Source of the DNA: Epiperipatus broadwayi
Lineage: Eukaryota; Onychophora; Udeonychophora; Euonychophora; Peripatidae
Assembly (NCBI GenBank): GCA_028023455.1
Contig: JAQFVV010006428.1
Span: forward strand, 417,501-481,500
Reading direction: 5' to 3'
Length of the DNA: 64,000 nucleotides
Each line of letters starts with the position of its first letter. The stretch's first letter is position 1. The position numbers were made by a program, and so were the translations under genes. Shown here one piece after another: positions 23,509-35,164 of the stretch. The notes under the pieces are model-generated. The model worked only from the letters and a program-made list of their open reading frames with translations. It was not told the DNA's origin and searched no databases.

Positions 23509-25652
23509 TGTAACACTCCGGAGAATAGCTCTTAATGTGATCTGCACTACAGGGCGCCATCTAGGCATTTGAACCTAGAAAAATTTATAAAGTAGGCAGA
23601 TACATAAGTCAAAAAAAAATTTTTTTTTTTTATAAATTTTGATTCCGGTCATTAGCCCAAGTCACTAGCTCATTGGAATAGCAGAGATTTATATTTATAA
23701 TAAATTCTTATCTAAGAATAATTTAAAAAAAGAATAAAATAAGCCACTGCCAGTAATTAACATACAAACATTTATTTACGCACATATATATATATAAAAT
23801 TTAACATTATTTTAGAATAACTTTTACTTTGGGTTTTAACTTGATTTTAGAATTTAAATTTACATTTTAATTTTTATGCTATTATAAGTTCACACAGAGG
23901 GATTTATAAAAGTTGTTTATAAATGTTGAGTATAGATCAGTTACATAGATTACACAGCTAAAACATTTCAAAATAAACATAAACGATCAAAATACAAAAT
24001 CATTGATACCATCAATTGCATAGGGAATACAAGAAACCCACTGGTATTCATTGTAAGATACCGCAGTGGCACCAATAACTTAAAAGACATCCGAATAAAT
24101 ACATTTTAGATACTCACCATAAGGTATCAGTATTTACCGAATGTCTAATATATATTTTGACCGAATATGAAAACCAAAAACATAAATAGCCGGTAACAAA
24201 TCCATGCAAGCGTCTATAAACAACTTAAATTTAATGCATTTTTATTTAGTGTCAAGTATGAATAGACTACATAGATTTGCATTTGAAGATAAAACATTCT
24301 ATCCCCATTTAACCTTAGGCTAAAAGTTCGCAGTCAACCTGGCGTCAATCCATCTGATATATCGATGTATTCAATGTAATACAAATACGGCAACACAAAA
24401 TAGGTTAAGATAAGACATTGACTCTCATCAGATAGGAATATTACATCTATCTAACGAGAAGAACAATAAAAAAAACTCCATAGAAACGGACTGCGGTCAT
24501 TTTGCCGACTTACGATCGCATTCCCTAGGCAAGAGGAAGTGTGCGGCATATACAAGCGATTCTGCCTGTAGCGAATCTTGCATTACATCTATTAACTACA
24601 TCAATATATCCAATCCACTGACCCAATTCAACAATGACATGAATAACCTAAGATTACCCTCCCCTAATATAACTTTACAAATCTATACAGCCATTCATGC
24701 CCGACTTAAGTTTATCATTGATATATTTTAATTTATCGGAAAACAGAAATCATAATAAAACTTAAAGAACAAAAATATATATAAATGGAAATGATTTTAC
24801 AAAAGAAATACATCAAATAACATTTTAACTACTTTAGTCAGATAGGAAATTCTTATATTTATAAATATTGAAAAGTTTAGTATTTAGAGTTCTTTTGTTT
24901 AGAAATGTTCATAAATTATTTATATTTAAAGCTGAGAGTTCAAAAAGTTCTTACGATTTCAAAATGTTTCTTTTATCCATTGCTTGCCATTTGGAATCCA
25001 CATTAAATCCCCCGATGATCCTGTTGTCCTCAGTATAAGAAAAGCGATGTTTCATTTCTTTTTTTTTTTTTAACAACTGAAGGGATTGAAGAGTGCGTCT
25101 TTTCAATCCCTTCTCCTTCAACTCTGTACTAACACATATAGTCACATCTCCTCCTTCTAATTAATTAAACCAAATCACTTTTTATTTCCAAATTTTTTCT
25201 TTTGTACATAACTTTAGGATCCAATGGACATTACATCATCATTGATGATGATCCTTCCATTGAGGTCCGATTTCCCCAATGGATTTCTTTCATTGGCCAT
25301 TCTGTTCCTATTGTTTTTCTATCTGACCGTTGCTTATACATTTTAGATGCCCAAGGCTAGTTTACTAATTAGAATAATCATTTCCATTTTACAAAAGATT
25401 AATTAATCTGTTTTCAAACTTAAACATATATTTTTATCTCTAAATTTTTTCTGAAAATTTGTTTTAAAATACTTTTTCTTTAATAAAGTTTTATTTTAAT
25501 AATTATTTATCTGTGCGATTTTATATATATGTGAGTTTAAGATGATTTTTTTATTTTTAATTCTTAAAAAAGAAGTTTTTATTGGCGAACTTTTATTTTT
25601 TTTCATGTTTACTAATAAAAAAAACAATGTAACGACGTCTGTGCCCATTACA
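23509..25652. mobile_element. LTR-like block (solo LTR?) inside a TA repeat
   Basis: The block starts TGTAACACTCCGG and ends GCCCATTACA, so the ends are TG...CA with TGTAA/TTACA as short inverted termini, typical of Ty3-type LTRs. Both flanks are (TA)n, as expected for insertion into a microsatellite; a 5-bp target duplication cannot be told apart there. The interior (2144 bp) has no gag or pol frame and is clearly richer in G+C near both ends (23520-23570; 24440-24720; 25000-25330). I read it as a solo LTR. The sense strand is not certain. A 64-codon - strand frame near 24951-25145 is unassigned. Confidence 0.5.
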
Positions 25653-25684
25653 ATATATATATATATATAATAATACTAAATAAT

Positions 25685-26612
25685 AAATCACCCCCACATG
25701 GTTAAGAAATCCAGTACCACCCTCTGTGAACTAACATATAAATACACTAGAGTTCATATTTCAAAATAGCCAGCTCAAAATGAGACCACTTTGAACTGTC
25801 TGCTATAAGATGTTATATATTGAAATATGAACAAACTCAAACAAAGAACTTGAAATTTTAGCAAGCAACGATCTTAACTTTTTGCAACAAACAAACATGT
25901 TTTACTATTATTATATAAAGACAAACTAAACTTTAGTAATTTTAATCTTTAAACCACCTAACACAAATATATAGAAAATAAACTGAAAATAATTCCAGTG
26001 CATAACACTATTCCAGAAATAAATATACAAATATTAAAGATTAAATCACCCCACATGGTTAAGAAATCCAGTACCACCCTGTGTGAACTAATATATAAAT
26101 ACATTTGTGTTAGGTGGTTTAAAGATTAAAATTACTAAAGTTTAGTTTGTCTTTATATAATAATAGTAAAACATGTTTATTTGTAGCTGGCTATTTTGAA
26201 ATATGAAGTCTAATGTATTTATATATTAGTTCACAGAGGGCGGTACTGGATGTCTTAACCAAGTGGGGTGATTTAGTATTTGTATATTTATTTCAGTATA
26301 GGGTTATGCACTGTGATTACTTTCTATACATTTGTGTTAGGTGGTTTAAAGATTAAAATTATTAATGTTTAATTTGTCTTTATGTAATAATAGTAAAAAC
26401 ATGTTTGTTTATAGCAAGAGTTAAGATAGTTGCTTGTTAAAATTTCATGTTCTTTGTTTGAGTTTGTTTATATTTCAATATTTAAAATCTAATAGCGTAC
26501 AGTTCAAAGTGTATCATTTTGAGCTGGAAATTTTAAAATACCAATTTTAATGTATTTATATATTAGTTCACAGAGGGCGGTACTGAATTTCTTAACCATA
26601 TGGAGTGATTTA
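25685..26612. mobile_element. Family C nested foldback element
   Basis: The terminus AAATCACC...ACATGGTTAAGAAAT occurs in + orientation at 25685 and 26043 and in - orientation ending at 26275 and 26612. Each is followed inward by AGTACC...CTCTGTGAACTAA. The inner pair lies inside the outer pair, giving a foldback within a foldback. Further blocks (GTGTTAGGTGGTTTAAAGATT, ACATGTTT) also occur in both orientations. There is no open frame. Such elements can transcribe into long RNA hairpins. Confidence 0.8.
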
Positions 26613-27299
26613 ATGTTTAATATTTATATATATTATATGACTGTCCATTCAGAATTTTTTTTTACTTCCATTCATTTTTTGATCAGTTGATTTATTAAAA
26701 TTGATTTTTTAAAACATGATTTTAGTAGATAGGGATAAAATAAATGGCTTATATAAGTCTGTAATATATTGTACTTGATGACATTTATGTAAACTGCTTG
26801 TACTTTTTAAAATTTCAGTAAATTCTCTCATAGTTATTAAAACATATTTTTTCAAAGTAGCTAGTATTTTAGTATTATCAAAGTCAGGGAAGTGACCAAG
26901 TTCTAAAAATTGTGATGTAAAACCTGATAAAATCAAATTTTATTTGAAGGAATATTCAAATTCCTTAAAACTCTGACATCAGTACATCTGCCTGTTGACC
27001 CACATAGTTTCATAATCTCTGAACATTGAATTTCATTGCCACATTAGTATTCTAAATATACTGAAGCATTAGTTTCTGGAAAAATTCAGCATGTTTTTAG
27101 TAATGGAATAAGTAGGCAATGTTGAAATTAGATAGTCATCTATTAATCTTGCTTTAATATAAGGTAAAACAACTGTATAATCAGTTAAACAATTCTCAAC
27201 TTCACCATCTTTTTTATTTCTAGTACTAATACTATGAAAAGTGTTTTATATATATGTTTTACTATAGCCACTACAAAGTAAAATATCTTTAGTAAGTAT
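26613..27299. other. Unidentified stretch with one - strand frame
   Basis: A 75-codon - strand frame (26709-26936) and interrupted frames up to about 27240 look protein-like (for example LATLKKYVLITMREFTEILK). I recognise no family. It may be a decayed transposon gene. Confidence 0.3.
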
Positions 27300-27660
27300 C
27301 ATTTCTTGAGTCATCATCATAATCAACCTTCATAAATCCACTGCAGGATGAAGATATCTCCAAGTTCAAACCATTTTCTCTGATATTTAGCTTCTCTTCT
27401 CCACATCATTCCTGCATATTTTCTTATTTCATCCATCCATCTCACATGTGGTCTTATTCTGGGTCTTTTACAATCTCTTGGAATCTAGTTTAAGATTTTA
27501 ATTGTCCATCTATTATCATCTCTTCTAGCAATATGTCCAGCCCAACTCCACTTCAGTCTTTTAATTTTTTCCATGAGATCAATAACACCTGTTTCTTCCC
27601 TTACACATATTGAACTGGATACTTTATCCGATTCAAGGGTTCTATCATGTAAATTAGAAA
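27300..27660 (-). pseudogene. RTE-type LINE, 3' end of the reverse-transcriptase ORF
   Basis: Read on the - strand, this encodes LMEKIKRLKWSWAGHIARR, DDNRWTIKIL, a stop, and then RPHVRWMDEIRKYAGMMWRR. This is the conserved C-terminal tail found after the reverse transcriptase in RTE-like LINE ORFs (pattern KWxWAGHIARRxDxRW...RPxxRWxDEIRK). The left edge carries short ATGATG repeats on the - strand, like RTE 3' tails. Only the last 0.35 kb is kept, a usual 5' truncation. Its tail closely matches the second copy at 31 kb. Confidence 0.75.
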
Positions 27661-28223
27661 AAAAGAAAACCAAGTTTTAAATGTGCAATAACACACATAC
27701 TTATTTATTTTGAAATCTTATATTTTCAATTCTAAGTTGATTTTAGTATAAAATATATTTTTTTTATGACGCTTGTTTTCTTTTAAAATAATTAAAAGCA
27801 AACAAAGTTTAATTAGTGCTCTTATATGTATTTTATTTAAACTAAAAAAAAAAAATTAATGTTGATGTATTTTAAAGATGAGATTTAGTTTTGTATTTAT
27901 ATATATAAAATAATAATCATTTTTGTAAGATAAAGCCCTGTAAGATATTGTTTTTCTAATTGAGATTGAGCGGGAGATAGAGATTTACCTTGGTTGAAAG
28001 TTGAAAAAAGAGATTGTGTGGGAGATAACAAAGGACATAAATAGCTGGGTAATTTATTTTTTTTTTTAGAAGAGAGAGGAGGATTAAAAGAGACTATTCT
28101 GTTCATTCAGATTTTTTATTGCTCAGCTTATTCAGTTTCTTCTTATTGAGGATCGATCCAGATTTTAGCTGTTATTGAACTGTTGCATTGTGAAAGTGAC
28201 TAATTTTTTTTTTTTTTTGATAT
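27661..28223 (+). promoter_or_regulatory. Possible LTR or promoter region of an unidentified retroelement
   Basis: A purine-rich segment (27960-28100) is followed by CTCAGCTTATTCAG and TTCTTATTGAGG, then a T-run. It ends just before a primer-binding-site-like TGGTGCC at 28224. The arrangement resembles an LTR followed by a primer binding site, but no matching second LTR was found. Low confidence. Confidence 0.25.
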
Positions 28224-29540
28224 TGGTGCCATGGGAATCACCAAGTTGAATTTCCATTGACCAACAATTAACTCTATTTGCTGCAATACTAGCAGTCATT
28301 CAGATGCCATGCCTGTAATATACGCCACGAAGAATCTCCACAACATGATGGGCTGAGCCTTTCCAAAGATGAACCTCCAGAGCTCCAAATTGTGACTTCA
28401 ATCATGACCTAACTGTCAAGTCCAGAGTGGATCCCGATAATGCCTCCAGACTTCTGAACCTGTAGTTAATGACATCCGTTGTAGAGTACTCTATAAACTG
28501 AACTTTGTATGAACAACAGAAATTAATATTATCTCAAGGTAACTTACCTTTCCATATCAAAATCAGGGTTAAATCTCTAATTAAGTCTTTCGCAAATCTC
28601 AGCTTAATCTTAAAAAGAAAGTATATTTATGATGTGTAATTTATCAATTTAAATATTAATATATTTTTGTTTATTTTACATTATAATCTTAGTAGCAAGT
28701 TTTTCAATCTTAAAATGTTGCTTGTGTGAGAGTGTAGGGCGAGTGATATTTTATATGCTTAATAATTTCTCAGTTTTATGATTAACCCTTGTTAAATGCT
28801 CAGACCGACCTTAGTAGTTTTCTTTCATTTTTGTTTGTTTGTTTCCTTCGGCATTAAACTAAATCAAACTTGGCTTTGGCTAGTGATTTCTAGGATATAT
28901 GATTTATTTATTTTTTGGTAGAGATTTATTTGCTATAATTCAGATTACATAGTTCATGTTTCTTTCTTGTGTGAGACTAACCTTGGCTCATTTCAATGTA
29001 CTTGTCCATGAGTGTTTTGCAGAATTATGACATTCTTGGTTCCAACATTTCTTTTCTGGACTAAGAAAAGCTCATCTGCGCTGTCCCGTTATTCTCCACA
29101 AACATCCATTTTACTAAGTCTCTATAGGGAAAAGGGAATTGGTTGGGCGAACTGCCAGCAAGAAGATATAAGCCATTATTGTGTTATAGATAAGAAATGA
29201 ACTTGTCTGCCTGGGTATTTAATGTAGTTCTGCTCGCATACACTCAATGTTAAGATCTGCTAAGCAAATGTAGATCAAGTTTCATGTTTATTTTGTTATT
29301 ATGTTTAATAAATTTAAAAGTTCTTATAAGTATTTTGGCTGACGTTTGTCTCAGTGTTTTCTCAATTGTCTGAACCATGTTCATTAGCTTTTGCTCTCCC
29401 TGGGTTTAGTCCGGCGCATTCGATTTGCATATCCTGTAACTCCTTAAAAATAAATGTCTAGTTCCAAATTTCGGACTAGTGGCGCCCTGGCGGTCAGTAT
29501 ATGCGAGTCTAAAGCTTTTGTCCGGTACAATGTATTGCAT
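28224..29540 (+). other. G+C-richer unidentified segment with PBS-like start
   Basis: It begins TTGGTGCCATGGG, like the primer binding site of some LTR elements. About 300 bases of composition near 40-45% G+C follow, without a long frame, ending in CAAGGTAACTTACC, which looks like a splice donor. A second G+C-richer part (28980-29200) has a 62-codon + frame with no family motif. A third (29340-29540) contains AGTGGCGCCCTGGCGG, similar to GGGCGCCATCTAGGC at 23.55 kb in the LTR-like block. It is most likely an untranslated leader and LTR of a degraded retroelement, but it is not identified. Confidence 0.3.
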
Positions 29541-30025
29541 TTTCAATCTTTTCTTGTGACTGCTAACATGCATCTTTCCATATTTCTTGAGTAAGATGAC
29601 CTTTATATGACAAACAATATGTTCAGATCAAAATATTTTTACACATATTATTTGAGCTGGATGATGATGAAAATTAAAATTGATATATCTATTTATATTC
29701 ATATCACAGAACATTCTTGTCCTATATGTTACTCAGAATTATTTGCAAGCAGACTCGTAATCAATCATTTTAATAAACTTGCAAACACAATTTATGTTTC
29801 ATTTATCAATTCCCATTTATCCAGTCTGATAAAAAGAAAATTTCTTTCATCTGATCTCCAGGGTATATATCGTAAATAAATTAACATTGTTATCCAAAAA
29901 GGCTGAAACTGATTATTAGTTGAGCAATTTTAGGTCACAAATTAATCAAGCCAGCTTAATGTTTTATGTATTTAATATAAGTATTACTAATTTCAACAGT
30001 TTATAATCGTATTGTAGCATTATGA
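29541..30025. other. AT-rich intron DNA
   Basis: No feature recognised. The 90-codon + frame (29607-29879) shows no family motif. Confidence 0.4.
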
Positions 30026-30745
30026 TTATAATCCTAGACTTATATATTTAAACGGTAATAAAAATATTTTTGTGCTGTTGAAATTAGTAATACCTATTTG
30101 TAAGTATGAATTTTCTGTTAACAGATATTGACAAAGAATCACCAGGTTTTTAACAATTAATACATTTAGAAAAGAAAGTGTGGTGTTAGTTTCAACTTCC
30201 ATGGCAAACTTGAAATTAAAGTAGCATTTATTAAAAAAAGAATTTAAGGCATCAATATCATAGTACCCTATAACAAATGTATCATCCACATTTTTGATCC
30301 AAATATAAGATCTCTTACTAACTGCCTTTATTATTTGATTCCCATAATTATTCATGAAAATATCAGTAATACAAGGATTAGTGCAGATCCCATAACAAGT
30401 CTTTTTGTTTGTTTGTATTTTTGAATACCATAAATAAAATGTATTTTTAAGGCAATGCTTTGCCAATGGACTAACGAAATCAGATAAATTATTCAACAGG
30501 ATTATACGTAAACATAGAAGTGACATCAAGACTTACCAATAAATCACTTTTTGCTAGATCTAAATTTTTAATTATAAAAATAAAATAAACTGAATGTCTA
30601 ATTAATTCCAGATGGTCTGTTATCTATCAACAATGTCTTCAAGTAATAATATGCAAATTGAGCCAAAGAATGGTTGGGAAAATCGATATCACTCACAATA
30701 GATCTCAATGATACCTCATGTCTTTTGAAAGCAGATTTAAAAAAA
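30026..30745 (-). pseudogene. PLE reverse-transcriptase relic
   Basis: Read on the - strand in order: SLRSIVSDIDFPNHSLAQF, SDLLVSLDVTSMFTYNPVE, a frame change, then CYGICTNPCITDIFMN, IWIKNVDDTFVIGY, and FAMEVETNTTLSFLNVLIV. These match the palm and neighbouring motifs of Penelope-type reverse transcriptases (xLRPIVS; LVSxDVxxLFTNVP; YVDDTFxI; FTMExExNxxLPFLDVxV). The active-site YVDD reads NVDD. Stops and at least one frameshift make it non-functional. No GIY-YIG domain follows on its 3' side, so it is an internal fragment. Confidence 0.75.
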
Positions 30746-30964
30746 AACTAAACCTCAATTCAATATGTATAAATTACCATCGTGCTATGGATGTTTATAT
30801 GTATTTATATGTTGCTGTTCTATGTTTGTTAACTCTATAAATAATATTACAGTAATAACTGCTGCAACTACAAGGATGTATGAAATTGACATTAAAAATT
30901 TTTCCAGTTGGTTTTTGTTAAGGCCTCAAAAATGAATCAGCATGTCTTTTTTAATTAACAACAG
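30746..30964. other. AT-rich spacer
   Basis: No feature recognised between the PLE relic and the second RTE copy. Confidence 0.4.
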
Positions 30965-32720
30965 TCGTTTTTCTATAGTCATCATCATCATTATCATTGT
31001 CAACCATTAATCAATCCACTGCAGGATGAAAGTCTCTTCAAGTTCAATCCTTTTTCTCTGATCTCTAGCCTCTCTTCTCTACATCACCCCTGCACAGTTT
31101 CTTATTTCATCCATCCATCTCACATGTGGTCTCTTTCTGTGTCTTTCACAATCACTTGGAATCCAGATTAAAATTTCAATTGTCCATCAATTATCATCTC
31201 TTATAGAAATATGCCCATATCAACTCCAGTCATTTAATTTTTTCAATGATGTCAGTAACATCTGTTTGTTCTCTTATTGATATAATGTGTTTTTGATCTC
31301 TTATTCTTACTCCTAACATGTATCACTATACTTCCTCAAGTGATCTGAAGTCTCTGTATTGCTCTTCTATTAAGTGTCCAAGTCTCAGATCCATAAGTAT
31401 AAACTAGTAAAACACAGTTATTAAAACCTTCCTTTTCAAACACATAGACATACTTTCATTTAGTATCAAGTTATTTCTACCAAAAGCAGTCCAGCCATGT
31501 TTAATTCTATGATTAATTTTTATCCATTATGTTTCCATCTGTAGTAATAATCTGACCAAAATATTTGTAGTTGTGATTTTTTTCTAACCCATCATAATCA
31601 ACCTTTATTTTCATCTTTTGAGAAAATCCATTGAACAATACTTTAGTCTTTTTAACATTTACCTTTAGTCCTACTTTGTTACTTTCATCTCATAACTCCT
31701 GCAACATTGCATTAGTTTCAAAAACGATTACATCATTTTAAATGACTGAAATAATCTCCATTTACCTTTACTCCTTTAGCTTCTCATTTTAATCCACAAA
31801 ATACTTATTGTAAAACTGCTGTAAAAAGTTTTGGAGACATGGAGTCACTCTGTCTTACAACCTTCTCAATCTTAACCTTCCTAGTATCATTAAGTAATCT
31901 AATTGTTGCTGTTGCATTTTTATAAATGTTCTTCAGAATGTAAAAATATTCTGAGTCTATATCTTGATGATCCAATGCTTCAATCACTGAAGAAATGCTT
32001 ATGGAATAAAATGCCTTTTCATAATATATAATTCCAAAACATAATGGTAACTCATATTCATTGGTCCTTTCTATAACTTGTAACAATACTTGGATATGAT
32101 CTATTGTACTAAAACTACTTTTAAATCCAGCTTGTTTTCTTAGTTGGTTGAAATCCAATGTTCTCTATAGATGAGTTGTAATTATCTTGGTAAAAATTTT
32201 CTATAAAACTGATAAAAGGCTGATAGGTCTATAATTTTTAATATATTATTTATCACCATTTTTAAATATTAATCCTATCTTCCAATTATCTGGTACATTT
32301 TTATCAAATAGGCATTTGGTATATAACTTTGGCCAAAAAAAAATATTTTTTCATTTGCTGCTTTTAATATATTGATTAAAATTTCATAAATCTGGAGCTT
32401 TTCCTTTCTTCATAAATTTAATTGCATGTCCCACTTTTTCACTTAAAATTGTGAGCAATTCAGAAAATATAATAGATGTAGGAGGTACTTGTTCTTTATT
32501 ACTATATAATTCTTGATAGAACTACTGCTCATTTCATCATGTCATCTCTCTTTTTAGTAATAGTTCCATTTTTTTTTCTTATTGCAGATATAAGTTTTCT
32601 GCCAATATAAAAATATTGTTTTATGTTTTACATTTTTGAGACATTTGTTCTCTTCTACAGCTTTCCTTGCTAGTTCACAATTATACTTTCTTATATTATT
32701 ACTGTCGTTATATTATATAT
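30965..32720 (-). pseudogene. RTE-type LINE, longer truncated copy
   Basis: On the - strand the right-hand part encodes LRKQAGFKSSFSTIDHIQVL, LPLCFGIIYYEKAFYSIS, EALDHQDIDSEYFYILKNIY and KVVRQSDSMSPKLFTAVL. These are the fingers and palm motifs of an RTE-like reverse transcriptase (family pattern QAGFRxxFSTxDHI; YEKAFDSI; VRQGDxxSPKLF). The Asp of the AFDS motif is replaced (AFYS). The left-hand part repeats the C-terminal tail and (ATG)n-like end of the copy at 27.3 kb. There are many stops and frameshifts, and the endonuclease half is missing. Confidence 0.75.
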
Positions 32721-33155
32721 TTATATATAAATTGATTTTCTAACAACAAATATTTTTCCTATTTTTGCAGTGCAATTATTTTTATTTTTAAAATTGTTTT
32801 ACAATTCTCCATTGACTTGATTTTGTATGTATTCAATTGTTTCAATTACTGTTATGTTAAGTTATTAATTTTTTTTCAATGATAAAACTAATAAATATAT
32901 CAAAATTGATTTTTAATCTAAAATTTATTTTGTTTATTTTGTTTTTCTATATTTTCTTTATTGATTGTCAATGCTTTTTTATTATCTGATTTATAAAATG
33001 TGTATTTTCTCTGTTGTCTGATTGGTGAATGTATATTTGTCCAAATTGCAAATCACTATGTATATGCAAAGGAAGTAATCCTGCCATTAAATAAAATATG
33101 TTAAACCACTAAACATCACATGATCACCATCTCTTATACTAGTACATAATTGTTG
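32721..33155. other. AT-rich intron DNA
   Basis: No feature recognised. Confidence 0.45.
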
Positions 33156-33269
33156 TTAAACAAGGCAAAACTCTCCATACAGTAGTGTCACCCTGTGCCA
33201 ACCAGAGTAATTAATGGATGCCAGAAGGCTTGTGAATAAAACCCCTATCTAGTGCCTACTCATCCAATA

Positions 33270-33311
33270 TCCCCAGACTAGTTTCTGGCTTGTGGCCTTC
33301 GTCAGTAAGGA
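33270..33311 (-). ncRNA. Hammerhead-ribozyme-like motif, family D (best copy)
   Basis: On the - strand: TCCTTA (stem I), CTGACGA core (complement of 33299-33305), hairpin GGC-CACAA-GCC, GAAA (complement of 33282-33285), palindrome ACTAGT as stem III, C as cleavage base (complement of 33276), then TGGGGA, which pairs with all six bases of TCCTTA (two G-U pairs). The core allows any base at its fifth position, so every conserved base is present. This is the most complete hammerhead-like motif in the window. A stem III this short is typical of PLE hammerheads thought to act as dimers. Confidence 0.75.
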
Positions 33312-33472
33312 GCCTTGGATCTGAGAGCACTGTACCTAGATCTTAGGATCTAATGCAACCCTCCAGCAGCTACCTTTTATCTCTACTTAACCACAAAACT
33401 ATTAGAATTTAATTAAAATCACAATAATATATTCAATCTAAGCTCAATAGCTTATATAGTCTCAGATCCATG

Positions 33473-33515
33473 GCTCCTCGCAGATAGCCACAAGCCAGAA
33501 ACTAGTCTGGCGATA
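33473..33515 (+). ncRNA. Decayed hammerhead-like motif, family D right arm
   Basis: The + strand partner keeps GCCACAAGCCAGAAACTAGTC, shown here as hairpin GCC...GCC, GAAA (33498-33501) and ACTAGT plus C. The core reads GCAGATA instead of CTGANGA, so this arm is expected to be inactive. Confidence 0.5.
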
Positions 33516-33626
33516 TTGGATGAGTAGGCACTAGATTAGGATTTTATGCACAAGCCTTCTGGAATCCATTGATTACTCTGGTTGGCACAGGGTGGCAATA
33601 CTGAATGGAGAGTTTTGCCTTGTTAA

Positions 33627-35164
33627 ATAAAATATGCTGGGGGAAAAGTCAGTACAGGTCGAAAAGATAGATGGATTCATTCTATGTTTTCTCAAAGACT
33701 TTATCTTGTGTTTGGAAAGTGAGATTATTCATTTATAGTTAAATCTACAAAGCATGTGTGCATTAACTTATTGGCTTATTAATATTACAGTTTATAAAAA
33801 CATACCATTATATAAAATAAATGTCTTATCTACAGGGATATAGTATATATTTTAAAGTAACTATTCTAAGCCAGCTGCAAAAACAGCCTCAAATGCTGAT
33901 TCTTATTTCAGTGTTAAGGCACTCTTAACTTTCAAGGTCTGTCAAACCCCTAATATAGTTCAGATGAATGACATATTTAGCAGTGTTTAATTTAAAATGC
34001 AATAAATTTTTATAAATAAAAAAACAAATTTTTATTTAAAAAACATATTTATATTAAATCTTAAAAAAATTATTAAAGTAATCAATTTAAAAAAATTACA
34101 CCTATTATAGTTAATAAAAATAATATTACAAAAATGACCAGCATTTTTGTATTCCAACATTAATAAATGGTAACTTATAATAAAGGTAAAAAATTGTATT
34201 ATACAATAGGATGCTATGAAAAATATATTTAATTTTTTTTATTTAGAGGATGCTCAAGTAAATATATATGAACACTGTTATATATAACAGGTATATTTAA
34301 AAATGTAAATTTTAATTTAGCTTTATTAAAAGTTGGAAATTCATTTATATAGTATTAAAATGTTTTGTTTAATTTACATTAAATTTAAAAAAAAAATTTA
34401 TTAAAGCAATATTATCATTATAAAAATGACTGATGCCAAAATGCAGACATTTTGTCATTCCATCTTTCAGACTTACAATTCTCACATTTAAATTTTTTTA
34501 TTTAATTTACTTTTTTTTTTTTCCTAAAACCTCCCTCCCCCTCTTTATAAAAAGCTCCCGATTCTCTCTCTTTTTTTTATTTATTTTTTAAAAAGGCCCT
34601 AGTGACGATTTTTTCAGATGCTCATTGCTAAGGTTTACAGCCTTGTTAAAAACTATTATTAAATCTTAAAAAAAATTATTAATTAATCAATTAAAAAACC
34701 ACGTGCCTTTACAAAACTGGGTGCATGCAGTCATTATTATATTGGCTTTATATTTTTTCACCATTATCTTACATCTTTTAATGATATATTCTGTTTTTGT
34801 TTTGTTTTTATGTTTATACATTGTTTTGTTTTACTTACTTTTTAATTAAATTATCTGTCTTCTGAAAATTTATTATTATATAATACTAATTAAAAATTAT
34901 CTGGATTTTATTTTGTTACTTACTATTTAATTCACTTATGTTATTGTCTACATGGTTGTTGTAGTCAATATATTTAATTTTTTTTTTTTTCATTTATGTA
35001 TTTTAATTTTTTTAATAGTTTATGGATTTTATAGGCTTTTGACATTGTGGATATTAATTATGAAAATTTTACATTTTATTTTAATTTTTATTATAATTAT
35101 ATCTCATTTTTTATATTATTAATTTTAATGACACTAACTGTATATACATTTTCTATATGGAATG
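33627..35164. other. Very AT-rich intron DNA
   Basis: No gene recognised. Long T and A runs are frequent. A patch near 34600-34740 (ATGCTCATTGCTAAGG; GTGCATGCAG) is slightly richer in G+C but unassigned. Confidence 0.45.

Larger units (their letters stand above)
33156..33626. mobile_element. Family D foldback element, copy 1
   Basis: The left arm (33156 to about 33320; TTAACAAGGCAAAACTCTCC at the edge) and the right arm (about 33465-33626; GGAGAGTTTTGCCTTGTTAA) are reverse complements, with shared inner blocks such as TCCATTGATTACTCTGG and CTAGTGCCTACTCATCCAAT. Each arm carries a hammerhead-like motif facing the loop. A second, shorter copy lies at 38487-38737. No reading frame. Confidence 0.85.
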
